The position numbers were made by a program, and so were the translations under genes. DNA of 34,019 nucleotides from an uncultured Alphaproteobacteria bacterium (GTDB lineage Bacteria; Pseudomonadota; Alphaproteobacteria; HIMB59; GCA-002718135). The notes beneath the pieces were generated by a model, which saw only the letters and a list, made by a program, of their open reading frames with translations, did no database searches and was not told the origin of the DNA. Positions 33,722 through 34,019 of the stretch are shown here, piece by piece; position 1 is the first letter of the stretch; every line of letters begins with the position of its first letter. The stretch spans positions 1 to 34,019 of the forward strand of contig CACEMR010000014.1 of the NCBI GenBank assembly GCA_902560725.1, read 5' to 3'.

Positions 33722-33750
33722 CTAATAACGAAAATAAGCCAGAATCTCAA
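33722..33750 (-). promoter_or_regulatory. Putative sigma-70 promoter of tRNA-Ser/dapA unit
   Basis: The minus strand has TTGAGA (33750-33745) and TATTAG (33727-33722) with an exact 17-nt spacer, about 29 bp before the tRNA 5' end. The -35 box matches four of six positions and the -10 box four of six. It is probably the start of the long tRNA-Ser-dapA-...-parC run. Assigned by eye. Confidence 0.4.
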
Positions 33751-33871
33751 CATTATTAAATTGATATTTTGAAATAATTTTAACATTACTGCAAATTTAC
33801 CTTTTTCAATTTTCTTATATTTGTTCCCTATTACTCCCAAACTATGCAAAAAATTTATATAAAAATATTTG

Positions 33872-33877
33872 TATAAT
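33872..33877 (+). promoter_or_regulatory. Putative -10 box upstream of the right-edge gene
   Basis: A perfect TATAAT lies 19 nt before the ATG at 33897. No good -35 hexamer is seen at the expected distance. The rest of the 203-bp gap between tRNA-Ser and this gene (33694-33896) shows no other gene or structure that I can support. Confidence 0.35.
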
Positions 33878-33896
33878 TATGTTAGTTTAAAAAAAA

Positions 33897-34019
33897 ATGA
33901 TTAACTCTGCATTAATTAAAGATTTTTTTAAAGGAAAAGTGAAACTTTGGAAATCTTATTGGCTTGTTGGAGAATTATTAAATGGATTAATTTTACTAAT
34001 AATCTTTAATCTTGAAATT
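33897..34019 (+). CDS. Predicted small membrane protein, N-terminal fragment
   Basis: An open frame starts at ATG 33897 and runs off the right edge after 41 residues. It has an amphipathic start (MINSALIKDFFKGKVKLWKS) followed by YWLVGELLNGLILLIIF, a probable transmembrane helix. The LWKSYWLVGE block resembles the start of small uncharacterised membrane proteins in marine bacteria, which is recollection rather than a search result. Function unknown. Confidence 0.55.
   Translation, partial: MINSALIKDFFKGKVKLWKSYWLVGELLNGLILLIIFNLEI

Noticed and set aside
1..34019. CRISPR array, insertion sequence, prophage or integrase
   Set aside because: No regularly spaced repeats, transposase-like or phage-like genes were seen; tRNA-Ser is not flanked by an integrase or a repeated 3' end within the window.

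Overview
The window looks like chromosome from a small-genome, very AT-rich marine alphaproteobacterium. By eye the GC content is in the mid-to-high twenties, which was not computed. The evidence is: (i) alphaproteobacterial gene neighbourhoods, namely rplM-rpsI-argC, rpmF-plsX-ihfA-merR, glyA-nrdR-ribD-ribE-ribBA-ribH-nusB-thiL and rsh-acpS-lepB-rnc-era-recO-parC; (ii) a blue-type proteorhodopsin, a K+-independent H+-pyrophosphatase, a cytochrome bc1 assembly chaperone and a TRAP carboxylate transporter; (iii) extreme compaction, with ATGA and TAATG junctions and no gene-free gap over about 205 bp. A SAR11-type or AEGEAN-169/HIMB59-type lineage fits, but the sequence alone does not decide between them.

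Layout. Positions 1-4021 (minus strand) hold rplM-rpsI-argC-small lipoprotein-hom-recJ, with recJ cut by the window edge. Positions 4067-5052 hold a free-standing proteorhodopsin unit with its own Shine-Dalgarno sequence and a clear intrinsic terminator. Positions 5053-6929 (minus) hold rpmF-plsX-ihfA-merR, from which the usual fabH and DUF177 genes are missing. At 6993-7931 a bc1-complex chaperone gene and a bamE-like gene diverge from start codons only 3 nt apart. Positions 7939-16862 (minus) are one compact run: rpiB, glyA, nrdR, the riboflavin genes, nusB, thiL and hppA.

Positions 16914-24027 are the accessory part of the window. A glutaryl-CoA dehydrogenase and a three-gene TRAP transporter (TAT-exported binding protein, enlarged DctQ, DctM with a roughly 330-residue charged tail) lie on the plus strand. 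They meet, with no spacer, a SABATH-type carboxyl methyltransferase gene on the minus strand. Positions 24067-33693 (minus) are a housekeeping run that starts at tRNA-Ser(GCU) and continues dapA-smpB-rpoZ-rsh-acpS-lepB-rnc-era-recO-parC. A truncated membrane-protein gene starts near the right edge on the plus strand.

How the genes fit together. Proteorhodopsin and the H+-PPase are two auxiliary proton pumps whose leaders are almost identical. The central blocks supply amino acids (hom, argC, dapA, glyA), flavin (rib genes), thiamine diphosphate (thiL), lipid precursors (plsX, acpS) and ribosome, RNA and DNA functions. The most unusual items are the carboxylate-uptake, glutaryl-CoA and carboxyl-methyltransferase neighbourhood, the DctM tail, the degenerate GTP cyclohydrolase half of RibBA, and very tight junctions such as tRNA-Ser/dapA.
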